A stretch of DNA of 16,876 bases from the NCBI GenBank assembly GCA_003233255.1, contig QILH01000322.1, positions 1 through 16,876 of the forward strand. The letters are read 5' to 3'. Origin of the DNA: Gammaproteobacteria bacterium (GTDB lineage: Bacteria > Pseudomonadota > Gammaproteobacteria > UBA6429 > Thiohalophilaceae). The notes under the pieces are model-generated. The model searched no databases. It was not told where the DNA came from and worked only from the letters and a program-made list of their open reading frames with translations. A program made the translations under genes and the position numbers. Positions 7,782-15,564 of the stretch are shown here, piece after piece. How positions within the stretch are numbered: position 1 is the first letter of the stretch; every line of letters starts with the position of its first letter.

Positions 7782-9164
7782 ATGCTAACGTATCTGGCCC
7801 GACGAGTATTACTGATGATACCCACTTTGTTTGGTATTACATTAGTCGTATTTACAATCATGGCGGCATCGCCCGGTGGTCTGAGTGTGCAGAATTTTGT
7901 TGATACCCAGGGACTGGAACCTGAAGCCCGAAAAGCGCTGGAAGATTATTACAATAAACTGTATGGACTCGATCAACCTGCGCCGATCCAGTATTTGCGC
8001 TGGCTAAATAACATCTCGCCGATAGGCTTTACCTTTGATGAGGAAGGCAGCATTGATAGCTTTTCTTTTACCAAGGGATCGAATCTTGGCCGCAGCCTGA
8101 TCTACGGTCGTCCGGTTACCGAGCTATTAAAGGAACGGGTTCCGATCACGCTGTTACTCAACGTGTTGACCATTCCGATTATTTATCTAATCGCCATCGC
8201 CATTGGGGTACGGGCTGCGACCAAACGGGGTGAGTTATTCGACATTGGCTCGGGACTCATTATGCTCGGCCTGTGGTCCGTGCCGACCATGTTGGCGGGC
8301 GTGTTATTGATGGGCTATTTTTCCAACGATCAGTTTTGGCACATTTTCCCAACCTCGGGTTTAAATTATCGTGAAGCCTACGATATGCCTTTTCTTCCTC
8401 ATTGGAGCAATGCCTTTGAACCGATCAAACTGTTATTCAGTTTTTTAGTGGGCGGTTTTGTCTTAATTTATTTAAGCATCAAGGGGCCACGACGTGTGCG
8501 TGCGATTATTATGGGCTTGCTTGGGCTGATCCTCGGCGGCGTATTTGCAACCAATATGGCGGGTGAACCCGGTGGCATAACGATTGGACTGATTACTTTA
8601 TTTGTAACGGGTTTGTTCTACGCCCTGGGCGATATGGAATACGCCAGTTTTCGAACCTTAAGCATGGGCCTGCTGGGAATTTTTGTGGGCGGGTATGTTG
8701 CGAGTTTAACCCTGGAAGGTGAATTTGTACGGGGCTTTTTAGTTGATCGCATCTGGCATCTCGTCCTGCCGGTAGCTACCCTGACCTACGGGGGCTTTGC
8801 CTTTTTGACCAAGCTGGCCCGAACTTCCGTGCTGGAAAACTTGCTCTCGGATTATGCGCGTACTGCCCGAGCCAAAGGCGCATCTGAACACGATGTATTA
8901 TGGCGACATGTATTCAGAAATAGTCTGTTGCCGTTAATTACCGTATCGGCAGCGCTGTTGCCGAGTTTGTTAGGCGGTTCGGTGATTGTGGAAAGTATTT
9001 TTAGTATCGATGGCATGGGTAAACTGGGTGTCGAAGCGGTTAAGTCTAAAGATCGTGAAGTGGTGTTGGCGATCACCCTGATTGGAGGCCTGTTAACGCT
9101 GGTGGGGTATCTTATAGCTGATTTTTTCTACGCCATCGCCGATCCCCGGGTGAGCTATGAATAA
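7782..9164 (+). CDS. Peptide-type ABC transporter permease (YejB/OppB class) with extra helices
   Basis: This is the first permease of the second importer. The start MLTYLARRVLLMIPTLFGIT with the following LVVFTIMAASPGG is the classic OppB/DppB/YejB first helix. The C-terminal half has the EAA loop (about 355-385, DYARTARAKGASEHDVLWRH) and GGSVIVESIFSIDGMGKLG, then ends in DPRVSYE. At 460 aa it is about 100 residues longer than YejB. The excess lies at roughly residues 214-313, where four extra hydrophobic helices (about 216-233, 241-257, 265-282, 293-310) are inserted between the two normal halves of the core. An even number of helices keeps the topology. No Shine-Dalgarno is visible in the AT-rich leader; tight spacing after the binding protein suggests coupling. 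Confidence 0.88.
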   Translation: MLTYLARRVLLMIPTLFGITLVVFTIMAASPGGLSVQNFVDTQGLEPEARKALEDYYNKLYGLDQPAPIQYLRWLNNISPIGFTFDEEGSIDSFSFTKGSNLGRSLIYGRPVTELLKERVPITLLLNVLTIPIIYLIAIAIGVRAATKRGELFDIGSGLIMLGLWSVPTMLAGVLLMGYFSNDQFWHIFPTSGLNYREAYDMPFLPHWSNAFEPIKLLFSFLVGGFVLIYLSIKGPRRVRAIIMGLLGLILGGVFATNMAGEPGGITIGLITLFVTGLFYALGDMEYASFRTLSMGLLGIFVGGYVASLTLEGEFVRGFLVDRIWHLVLPVATLTYGGFAFLTKLARTSVLENLLSDYARTARAKGASEHDVLWRHVFRNSLLPLITVSAALLPSLLGGSVIVESIFSIDGMGKLGVEAVKSKDREVVLAITLIGGLLTLVGYLIADFFYAIADPRVSYE

Positions 9165-9173
9165 GGCCGAACG

Positions 9174-10349
9174 ATGACGGATACGGTGAAAAAAACCAGC
9201 AGTGGTTACGCTAAAGCAATTCTAAAAGAAGCCTTTAGCCAATTCTCTGCACGTCTCGGATTATTCTGGATCGGAGTCATTGCCTTGTTGGCGGTGTTCG
9301 CGCCGTTTATTGCCAGCTCACATCCTTATCTTATGCGTACCGATGCCGGTATTAGCAGCCCACTATTGCAATACCTCTCACCGGCGGATGTTATTATCGT
9401 CGTTTTGTTTATCACGATTGTCGTGCTGACGTTTTTAAAAAAACACCTTGGGTTTAATGTGTTGGCTTTATTGTCGGTGTTAATCATTAGTAGCGTGCTT
9501 AGTTTTCTCCTTGTCACCCCTCCGCAACTGATTGTTTATGAGCAATATCGGGAAATGGAACGTAACGGAAAAATAGAATGGGTCATCAACGCACCGATCC
9601 CGTATTCAGCGAAAGATTATTTGCGTGACTATGGTGAGACCGGCATGCAAACCCCTTTGAGCCAAACAGAACGCACCCATTGGTTCGGCACCGAACAAAG
9701 CGGTGCGGATGTATTGAGTCGTATGATCCATGCAAGTCGCATAGCCCTGGGCATTGGTTTTATTGCCACTGGCATTGCTATGTTGATCGGCGTTATTCTC
9801 GGTGGCCTGATGGGCTATTTTTCAGGAATAGTCGACATGTTTGGCATGCGATTAGTTGAAATTTTTGAGGCTATTCCAACTTTATTCCTGTTGCTTACTT
9901 TCGTGGCATTTTTTGGCAGCAGTCTTTATTTAATGATGGTGATCATCGGCATCACCACCTGGCCCGGTTATGCCCGTTTTGTGCGTGCTGAATTTTTAAA
10001 ATTGCGCAAAATGGATTATGTGCAATCCGCTATTTCCTGTGGACTACCGTTACGCTCGGTTTTATTTCGTCACATGTTGCCCAACGGCATTGCGCCGGTG
10101 CTGGTGGCGGCCAGTTTTGGTGTGGCCTCGGCCATTTTATTCGAGGCCATTCTGAGTTTCCTTGGTTTGGGATTAGTCGATAATCCATCCTGGGGACAGA
10201 TGTTAAATCAGGCCGTGCAGTCGGCGAGTTTTTACTGGTGGATGGCGTTTTTCCCCGGCGGGGCGATATTTTTGACCGTGTTTGCCTACAACCTTATGGG
10301 TGAGGCCATGCGGGATGCCATTGACCCCTATTTAAAGAAAAATCAATAA
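9174..10349 (+). CDS. Peptide-type ABC transporter permease (YejE/OppC class) with extra helices
   Basis: This is the second permease of the importer. The 391-aa protein has a first helix at about 30-47, then two additional hydrophobic helices (about 72-88 and 93-115) not present in OppC. The family pattern THWFGTEQSGADVLSRMIHAS follows at 168-188. The BPD_transp_1 core runs from about 190 to 380, with the EAA loop near 281-305 (DYVQSAISCGLPLRSVLFRH) and the typical C-terminus NLMGEAMRDAIDPYL. An AAGG-like ribosome site (TAAGG) lies about 8 bases before the ATG. The start is 9 bases after the previous stop, and the stop codon overlaps the next ATG in a TAATG arrangement, so translation with the ATPase is probably coupled. 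Confidence 0.88.
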   Translation: MTDTVKKTSSGYAKAILKEAFSQFSARLGLFWIGVIALLAVFAPFIASSHPYLMRTDAGISSPLLQYLSPADVIIVVLFITIVVLTFLKKHLGFNVLALLSVLIISSVLSFLLVTPPQLIVYEQYREMERNGKIEWVINAPIPYSAKDYLRDYGETGMQTPLSQTERTHWFGTEQSGADVLSRMIHASRIALGIGFIATGIAMLIGVILGGLMGYFSGIVDMFGMRLVEIFEAIPTLFLLLTFVAFFGSSLYLMMVIIGITTWPGYARFVRAEFLKLRKMDYVQSAISCGLPLRSVLFRHMLPNGIAPVLVAASFGVASAILFEAILSFLGLGLVDNPSWGQMLNQAVQSASFYWWMAFFPGGAIFLTVFAYNLMGEAMRDAIDPYLKKNQ

Positions 10350-12007
10350 TGTCAGACGTATTATTAAAAATTAATCAGTTACGGACTCATCTGGAGACCG
10401 GTAACAAAGTGGTCGAGGCGGTCGATGATGTTTCCTTTGAAATAAATCGGGGCGAAACCTTTTGCCTGGTGGGGGAGTCGGGTAGCGGCAAGTCCATCAC
10501 CGCATTGTCGATCATGAAGTTACTACCGGCATCGATTGCCAGTCACCCCTCCGGTTCAATCCAGCTCATGGATGCAAATCCGATTAACATTCTGGATGTC
10601 AAAGAAGATGAGATGCGTGAGATCCGTGGCAGCCGTATTGCGATGATCTTTCAGGAACCGATGAATTCGTTAAATCCGGTTTATACCATTGGTGAACAAA
10701 TTATTGAGGCGTTGCAGATTCATCAGCCTGAATTAAGTGATCAGCAGGCGCGCACGAAGGCCATTAAGGCCCTGGACGATGTGCAGATCCCGGATCCCGA
10801 GCAACGTATTGATGAATATTCCCATCGGCTGTCTGGCGGACAACGGCAACGGGTGATGATCGCGATGGCACTGGCCTGCGAGCCCGAATTACTGATTGCC
10901 GATGAACCGACCACCGCACTGGATGTGACCGTGCAGGCCGAAATCCTCAAGCTAATGAAAGATCTACAACATCGCAATAACATGAGTATTTTATTTATAA
11001 CTCATGATTTTGGTGTGGTCGCGCAAATAGCGCATAAACTCGCGGTGATGCAGCTTGGGAAAATAGTCGAGCAGGGTGATGTGCAAACCGTTTTAAAAAC
11101 TCCGCAACATGATTATACCAAACAGTTATTAGCGGCTTTACCAGAGAATTTAAAACAACAACATCGCGCACAGATATTAGCGGATATGAAACAGTTACAG
11201 GTAAATCAGAATGATAGCGATTTAATCAAGATAGAAAATCTGAAGGTTTACTTTCCCATTAAGAAAGGTGTTTTCCGGCATACGGTGGATCATGTCAGGG
11301 CCGTTGATGACGTGTCGTTAAATATAAAAAAGGGTGAAATCCTGGCGCTGGTGGGCGAGTCGGGTTGTGGAAAGACTACATTAGGCAGAGCCTTACTTCG
11401 CCTGGAGGAGACCACGGCCGGAGCATTTTATTATAATGATCAAGAACTCTCACAGTTGACCCAAAAACAGGTTAAACCTTTTCGTCAGGAACTGCAGTTT
11501 ATCTTTCAGGATCCGATGTCCTCGTTGAATCCCCGTTTGAATATTGCCACTACTTTAATTGAGCCGATGACGGTGCATAAGATTGGTCGCGATAAGCAAG
11601 AACGAATCGTGCTGGCCGAGCAGGCGCTTGAACAGGTCCAGCTAAACCCGGATTATCTCTGGCGTTACCCGCATGAGTTTTCTGGCGGACAACGACAACG
11701 TATTGGTATTGCACGTTCATTGGTGTTGAATCCGAAGTTTATCGTCTGTGATGAAGTGACCAGTGCCCTGGACGTATCGGTACAGGCCGAGATACTGAAT
11801 ATATTATTACAGCTTCGAAAAGACCATGGCTTAACCTTGCTGTTTATCACCCATAATATCAGTGTGGTCGAATACATAAGCGATAGAATTGCCGTGATGT
11901 ATAAAGGTAAAATAGTCGAGCAGGGCGAGACTGATCAGGTTACCGGCTCACCGCAACACGGCTACACCAAACAACTGCTTGCTGCCGTCCCCCGACTTGA
12001 GCATTAA
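10349..12007 (+). CDS. Fused double ATP-binding protein of peptide ABC importer (YejF/NppD type)
   Basis: Both ATPase subunits are joined in one 552-aa chain, as in YejF and GsiA. Domain 1 (about 1-265) has Walker A GESGSGKS (42-49), Q102, LSGGQ (161-165), Walker B LLIADE (181-186) and H219. Domain 2 (about 292-552) has Walker A GESGCGKT (336-343), Q387, FSGGQ (444-448), Walker B FIVCDE (464-469), SALD (472-475) and H502. Two small departures: domain 2 reads DEVTSALD where DEPTSALD is usual, and THN where THD is usual; neither removes a catalytic residue. Each half ends with a short HDYT or HGYT motif, but the four-cysteine cluster of OppD/OppF is absent. The gene closes the operon, overlapping the permease by one base. 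It should hydrolyse ATP on the cytoplasmic face. Confidence 0.92.
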   Translation: MSDVLLKINQLRTHLETGNKVVEAVDDVSFEINRGETFCLVGESGSGKSITALSIMKLLPASIASHPSGSIQLMDANPINILDVKEDEMREIRGSRIAMIFQEPMNSLNPVYTIGEQIIEALQIHQPELSDQQARTKAIKALDDVQIPDPEQRIDEYSHRLSGGQRQRVMIAMALACEPELLIADEPTTALDVTVQAEILKLMKDLQHRNNMSILFITHDFGVVAQIAHKLAVMQLGKIVEQGDVQTVLKTPQHDYTKQLLAALPENLKQQHRAQILADMKQLQVNQNDSDLIKIENLKVYFPIKKGVFRHTVDHVRAVDDVSLNIKKGEILALVGESGCGKTTLGRALLRLEETTAGAFYYNDQELSQLTQKQVKPFRQELQFIFQDPMSSLNPRLNIATTLIEPMTVHKIGRDKQERIVLAEQALEQVQLNPDYLWRYPHEFSGGQRQRIGIARSLVLNPKFIVCDEVTSALDVSVQAEILNILLQLRKDHGLTLLFITHNISVVEYISDRIAVMYKGKIVEQGETDQVTGSPQHGYTKQLLAAVPRLEH

Positions 12008-12013
12008 ACAGGG

Positions 12014-12100
12014 AATAATGGGGGTCAGACACGCATTTTTTGCAACTAACTCGTTACCAATATAAATTCCGAAAAAAATGCGTGTCTGACCCCAATTATT
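12014..12100. repeat. Long near-perfect inverted repeat (28-bp arms), REP/MITE-like
   Basis: The left arm at 12014-12041 contains GGGGTCAGACACGCATTTTT; the right arm at 12073-12100 is its reverse complement with one mismatch over 28 bases. The loop is 31 bases. The GGGGTCAGACACG core is one I recall from many gammaproteobacterial intergenic repeats, often near REP-associated (Y1/IS200-like) transposases, but no transposase is present here. It lies between two convergent genes, ending 13 bases before the mltD stop. Its T- and A-rich arm ends mean it could also end transcription from both sides. Confidence 0.8.
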
Positions 12101-12113
12101 CAAATCAGCTTAA

Positions 12114-13961
12114 TCAACCTGATGTTTTGGTAACATCCACATAAAGCACGATGCGTTGTCCGGGTTGTAGGTATTTTGATTTTTTAACGCGCTTGTTCCA
12201 GCGTAACAACTGATTGACACTGACCCGAAATTTATTGGCAATGCGAGTGAGCGAATCGCCGCTGCGAACACGATAGCCAATCCGCTGGGTAACCCGTCGT
12301 CTGGGCGGAGCGCTAATATGAGTCGGGTCGTTATAATCTGCGTTTGCATTGTTGTTGCGCGACCAGATGACCAGACTCTGTCCGGGTACGAGTGGATCAC
12401 GCGGCGCCATGCTGTTCCATTTTGCTAACTGACGCACACCCACTTTATGACGTTGAGCAATATCCCATAAGGTATCACCCGACTGAACTATATGGGTTAC
12501 CTTCGTACCTTTGCGAGTAATATTCTGTTGCTTTGATTTGCGTTGGTTAGCGCTGAGTTTATAGGTCGATAGTTTTTTGCTTGCCACTGGAATGGTCAGA
12601 CCGTGACCGGCACGCAAGCGCGTTCCACGTATGCGATTTACACGTTTAATCGTATTGGTACTGATTTGATACTTACGCGCAATGGTGCTAATGGTTTCAC
12701 CCTTTTTAATGGTGTGACGAATCCAGCGGATGCGTTTTTCCGGAGGGAAGTCCGCCAGATTGGTGGCGAAGGTTTCTGCATTGGCTAATGGGACTAACAA
12801 ATGATGAGGCCCGCTTGGCGAGGTGGCCCAGCGATTAAAGCCTGGATTTAATCGGTATAACTCGTCCAGTGGAATCTCGGCTAATTCAGCGGCGAGAGCC
12901 AGATCAATTTGTGAATCCAGTTTCATCTCATATAAGAAAGGTTCATCGCTGATCGGTTTGAGCACGATGTTATATTTCTCAGGATTTGCGATCAGTTTTT
13001 TGAGAGCTAATAATTTTGGTACATAATATTTTGTTTCTTTGGGCAGGCGTAAATGAAAAAATCCGGTTGGGCGTCCGCGCTTCTTATTGTAACGAATCGC
13101 ACGTCGGACATTGCCACTGCCCGAGTTATACGCCGCCAGGGCCAGCATCCAGTCGCCCTTGAATTCTTTGTGCAATGCCGTCAGTAATCGAATTGCCGCA
13201 TCGGTTGAGGCATACACATCACGACGCCCATCGTACCACCAGTTTTGCTTCAGGCCATAGCGTTTGCCAGTAGCGGGAATAAACTGCCAGATGCCCGAGG
13301 CGCGACCATGCGAATAGGCGAAGGGTTTAAACGCGCTTTCCACAATCGGTAACAGTGCGATCTCTAACGGGATATTATTTGCTTCTAACTGTTCAACGAT
13401 GTGATGCATGTATGGTTGCGCGCGTTCAGCAACGCGATCCAGATATTCCTGATGACTTGCAAACCATTTGAATTGCTGGTCGATGCGCTTATGTTGATAT
13501 TCTTTCATGCTAAAACCATTGCGAATACGTTCCCATATATCAATGTTAACGCCGGGAAAGGTTTCATCTTCTTCGTCAAAGAACGTGTCAGCATCGCCAG
13601 TAGAATTGTTCAGTGCGGTTTCAGTATTAAGATCCGAAATATTATTTTCTGATTCGAGTTCTGGTTTTTGCTCAGTGTCGTTAGCGGATGGTGGTGCGAA
13701 CGAGACGGTTTGATTTTCGTCTAAAACATCGAACGTGTTGGGTGAGTCGGCATGGTTTTCGTTTTGCGTACCCGCGTTGGCTATCGCCACCGAATTATCA
13801 ACGGCGTTTGGTGCAGACTGGGACGATTTTTGCTGTGCCGATACCACACTGGTTTTGTGTTTACCATAAACGCGTTTTGTCGAACTGCCCGAAGCCGGTT
13901 CCAGCAAAGCACAACCGGGTAACAGGGAAAGTAAAATTAAGGCTAGCGTAAACTGTTTCAT
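12114..13961 (-). CDS. mltD: Membrane-bound lytic murein transglycosylase D with three LysM domains
   Basis: MltD cleaves the glycan strand of peptidoglycan between MurNAc and GlcNAc, leaving 1,6-anhydro-MurNAc ends. The 615-aa protein begins MKQFTLALILLSLLPGC, a lipoprotein signal with cysteine C17; alanine at +2 suggests outer-membrane sorting. Residues about 25-140 form a long, low-complexity, serine- and acid-rich linker. The transglycosylase domain (about 190-320) shows PIVESAF with catalytic E208, then SGIWQFIPATGKRYGL and ALAAYNSGSGNV. Three LysM peptidoglycan-binding domains follow at about 415-458, 488-532 and 562-607, each with the (K/S)G(E/D)T or SGDS start. E. coli MltD is shorter (452 aa, two LysM). 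It is convergent with the transporter operon and divergent from the methyltransferase gene; gloB, its usual neighbour, is missing. Confidence 0.95.
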   Translation of the reverse strand: MKQFTLALILLSLLPGCALLEPASGSSTKRVYGKHKTSVVSAQQKSSQSAPNAVDNSVAIANAGTQNENHADSPNTFDVLDENQTVSFAPPSANDTEQKPELESENNISDLNTETALNNSTGDADTFFDEEDETFPGVNIDIWERIRNGFSMKEYQHKRIDQQFKWFASHQEYLDRVAERAQPYMHHIVEQLEANNIPLEIALLPIVESAFKPFAYSHGRASGIWQFIPATGKRYGLKQNWWYDGRRDVYASTDAAIRLLTALHKEFKGDWMLALAAYNSGSGNVRRAIRYNKKRGRPTGFFHLRLPKETKYYVPKLLALKKLIANPEKYNIVLKPISDEPFLYEMKLDSQIDLALAAELAEIPLDELYRLNPGFNRWATSPSGPHHLLVPLANAETFATNLADFPPEKRIRWIRHTIKKGETISTIARKYQISTNTIKRVNRIRGTRLRAGHGLTIPVASKKLSTYKLSANQRKSKQQNITRKGTKVTHIVQSGDTLWDIAQRHKVGVRQLAKWNSMAPRDPLVPGQSLVIWSRNNNANADYNDPTHISAPPRRRVTQRIGYRVRSGDSLTRIANKFRVSVNQLLRWNKRVKKSKYLQPGQRIVLYVDVTKTSG

Positions 13962-14081
13962 TATTGTTTTTAACTCTTGATATACTTGCTAATGTCACCG
14001 ATGCTTATATCGTCATCTGGCGATTAAATTGAACTGTAGAATACCCAATTGCGACCCAAAGGTTAACAATTTGTTCACATA
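13962..14081. promoter_or_regulatory. Divergent intergenic region, mltD / methyltransferase
   Basis: About 120 bases separate two divergent genes and must hold both start signals. TAGAAT at 14037-14042 could be a plus-strand -10 element, and TTGTTA with TATTCT on the minus strand is a possible mltD promoter, but the spacings (none good, and about 20 bases) are poor. No clear Shine-Dalgarno precedes the ATG at 14082. The promoter role is inferred from layout. Confidence 0.3.
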
Positions 14082-14909
14082 ATGAAGATTAACTGGAAAA
14101 AGCGAAAACGAGATGAGGGCAAGCCATTTAACCGTTGTGGAGACCTGATCGAGGCCTGGAATCAGTTACAAGCCTGGTATCAAACTCGACTCGGGATCAC
14201 CCTCGCCGAGCAGGAACAGGCCCTGTTGAGTGCGACGCTAACCAATCTGTTTGGTTACCAGCTTTTGCAGGTTGGACGCCTGACCGGGGACGACTGGCTT
14301 AGTAATTCGCGGGTCTCACAATGCAATGTGATGGATTTTCCAGCCAAAGATCAATTAATGAAAACGGCAAGCTTTCAGGGTCTGCCCGAGTTTTTACCGA
14401 TTCAGACAGCCTGCATGGATGTCATTGTTTTGCCACATGTTTTAGAGTTTTCGCAGCAACCGCATGCGGTCTTACGCGAGGTCGAGCGGGTTCTGATCCC
14501 GGAAGGGCATGTGGCCATGCTGCTGTTTAACCCCTTTAGCCTTTGGACACCCTGGCGGCTCAGCTTGGGCTGGCGTCGTAAAGTCCCCTGGTGTGGTCGG
14601 TTTATGAGCACGACACGCATGAAAGACTGGTTGGCCCTGTTGGGTTTTGAGATAGTGTCGATTCAAAACTACTTCTATCGACCGCCTTTACAGCAAACGG
14701 CGATCATGCAACGCTTGTCACTGCTGGATCGAGCGGGAGGCCGACTGTGGCCTATATTCGGTGCTGCAAAATTGGTCGTAGCAAAGAAACGACTGGTTAC
14801 CCTGACCCCGATAGGCCCACGCTGGTCACGGCGCAAGGCCCGAATCCGAACTCAGCCTGGCCTGGCTGAACCCTTCCAACGCAAACAAAAAAGAAATACA
14901 CATACATGA
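14082..14909 (+). CDS. SAM-dependent methyltransferase-like protein (YafS type)
   Basis: The 275-aa protein resembles the YafS family, class I methyltransferase-fold proteins encoded beside rnhA in gammaproteobacteria; their substrate is unknown to me. The visible fold marks are FGYQLLQVGRLTGDDW (57-72) in the motif I position, ACMDVIVLPHVLEFS (110-124), HAVLREVERVLIPEGHVAM (128-146), which is the methyltransferase helix-turn-strand, and FNPFSLWTPWRL (149-160). The usual glycine-rich DxGxGxG of motif I is missing, so cofactor binding may be altered. Both termini are very basic (KINWKKRKRDEGK at the start; RRKARIRT and QRKQKRN at the end). It overlaps rnhA by 4 bases (ATGA), so the two are probably one operon. 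The fold is fairly sure; enzyme activity is not. Confidence 0.8.
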   Translation: MKINWKKRKRDEGKPFNRCGDLIEAWNQLQAWYQTRLGITLAEQEQALLSATLTNLFGYQLLQVGRLTGDDWLSNSRVSQCNVMDFPAKDQLMKTASFQGLPEFLPIQTACMDVIVLPHVLEFSQQPHAVLREVERVLIPEGHVAMLLFNPFSLWTPWRLSLGWRRKVPWCGRFMSTTRMKDWLALLGFEIVSIQNYFYRPPLQQTAIMQRLSLLDRAGGRLWPIFGAAKLVVAKKRLVTLTPIGPRWSRRKARIRTQPGLAEPFQRKQKRNTHT

Positions 14910-15343
14910 ACGATAAAATTGTAGAAATATTCACCGACGGTGCCTGCCGTGGTAACCCTGGCCCTGGAGGATGGGGTGCCGTATTGCACTACGGCGATGA
15001 AAACAAGGAACTGTTTGGCGGCGAAACAGACACCACCAATAACCGCATGGAACTCATGGCCGCCATCCAGGCGCTGGAAAGCCTGAGCCGTGATTGTGAA
15101 GTAAAAATCACCACCGATTCCGTATACGTCAAAAACGGCATCACCGAGTGGATTGAAAACTGGAAAAAACGCGGCTGGCGCACCGCGAATAAAAAGCCGG
15201 TTAAAAATGTCGACCTGTGGAAACGACTTGATGCGATCGCGCAAAAACACAAAGTGAGCTGGCATTGGGTACGGGGGCATACCGGCCACCCCGGAAACGA
15301 ACATGCCGACCGGCTGGCGAATCGAGGGATTGACGAATTGTAG
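14906..15343 (+). CDS. rnhA: Ribonuclease HI
   Basis: RNase HI cuts the RNA strand of RNA:DNA hybrids in the cytoplasm, clearing R-loops and primers. The 145-aa length is normal (E. coli 155). The full set of catalytic residues is present: D11 in IFTDGACRGNPGPGGWGAVL, E49 in NNRMEL, D71 in TTDSVYV, H125 in VRGHTGHPG, and D135 in HADRLAN. The basic handle region is visible around WKKRGWRTANKKPVKN (86-101). The ATG overlaps the stop of the methyltransferase gene by 4 bases, which fixes the start and suggests translational coupling. In many gammaproteobacteria dnaQ lies next to rnhA; here it does not follow. Confidence 0.97.
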   Translation: MNDKIVEIFTDGACRGNPGPGGWGAVLHYGDENKELFGGETDTTNNRMELMAAIQALESLSRDCEVKITTDSVYVKNGITEWIENWKKRGWRTANKKPVKNVDLWKRLDAIAQKHKVSWHWVRGHTGHPGNEHADRLANRGIDEL

Positions 15344-15366
15344 ATGATTGTCTGGAATGGTAACGA

Positions 15367-15552
15367 ATGAATGTTTGGTTACGAGTTTTATTGACGGGGG
15401 TCATTATTATTGTGGGCGGATTTGTCTATGGATTTGCCGGCCCAGAAGACGAGTGAGGTTCAATTAAAATTGCGGGTATGCTTTTAATCGCAGTATTTAT
15501 TCCCTGGGAAATATTTGTTGTCGGAAATAAAAATAATAAGAATAGAAGTTGA
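15367..15552 (+). pseudogene. Small two-helix membrane ORF interrupted by in-frame TGA
   Basis: From ATG 15367 the frame reads 29 codons (MNVWLRVLLTGVIIIVGGFV, then YGFAGPEDE), hits TGA at 15454-15456, and then continues open for 31 codons (GSIKIAGMLLIAVFIPWEIF, then VVGNKNNKNRS) to a TGA at 15550. Both halves are hydrophobic and the second ends in a positively charged tail, as expected of one two-helix inner-membrane protein of about 61 aa. A TGG-to-TGA change (tryptophan) would explain it. I do not recognise the family. It may be a decayed gene, a short single-helix protein with chance coding behind it, or a sequence error. It starts 23 bases after rnhA. Confidence 0.4.
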
Positions 15553-15564
15553 TGGTGGGCAGAG

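Noticed and set aside
12110..12400. Minus-strand frame overlapping the mltD 3' end, and other antisense frames across opp, yej-like, mltD and rnhA genes
   Set aside because: They lie inside genes with clear family matches, have no recognisable motifs and unnatural composition (many Cys, Arg or Pro), so they are shadows of real genes.
14989..15252. Antisense frame in rnhA as a separate gene
   Set aside because: RNase HI has all five conserved catalytic or helper residues on the plus strand; the antisense frame shows no motif and no start signal.
15454..15456. TGA as a selenocysteine codon in the small membrane ORF
   Set aside because: No stable GC-rich stem-loop is visible in the bases directly after the TGA, as bacterial SECIS elements need, and the neighbouring residues are not redox-type. 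A TGG-to-TGA change is simpler.
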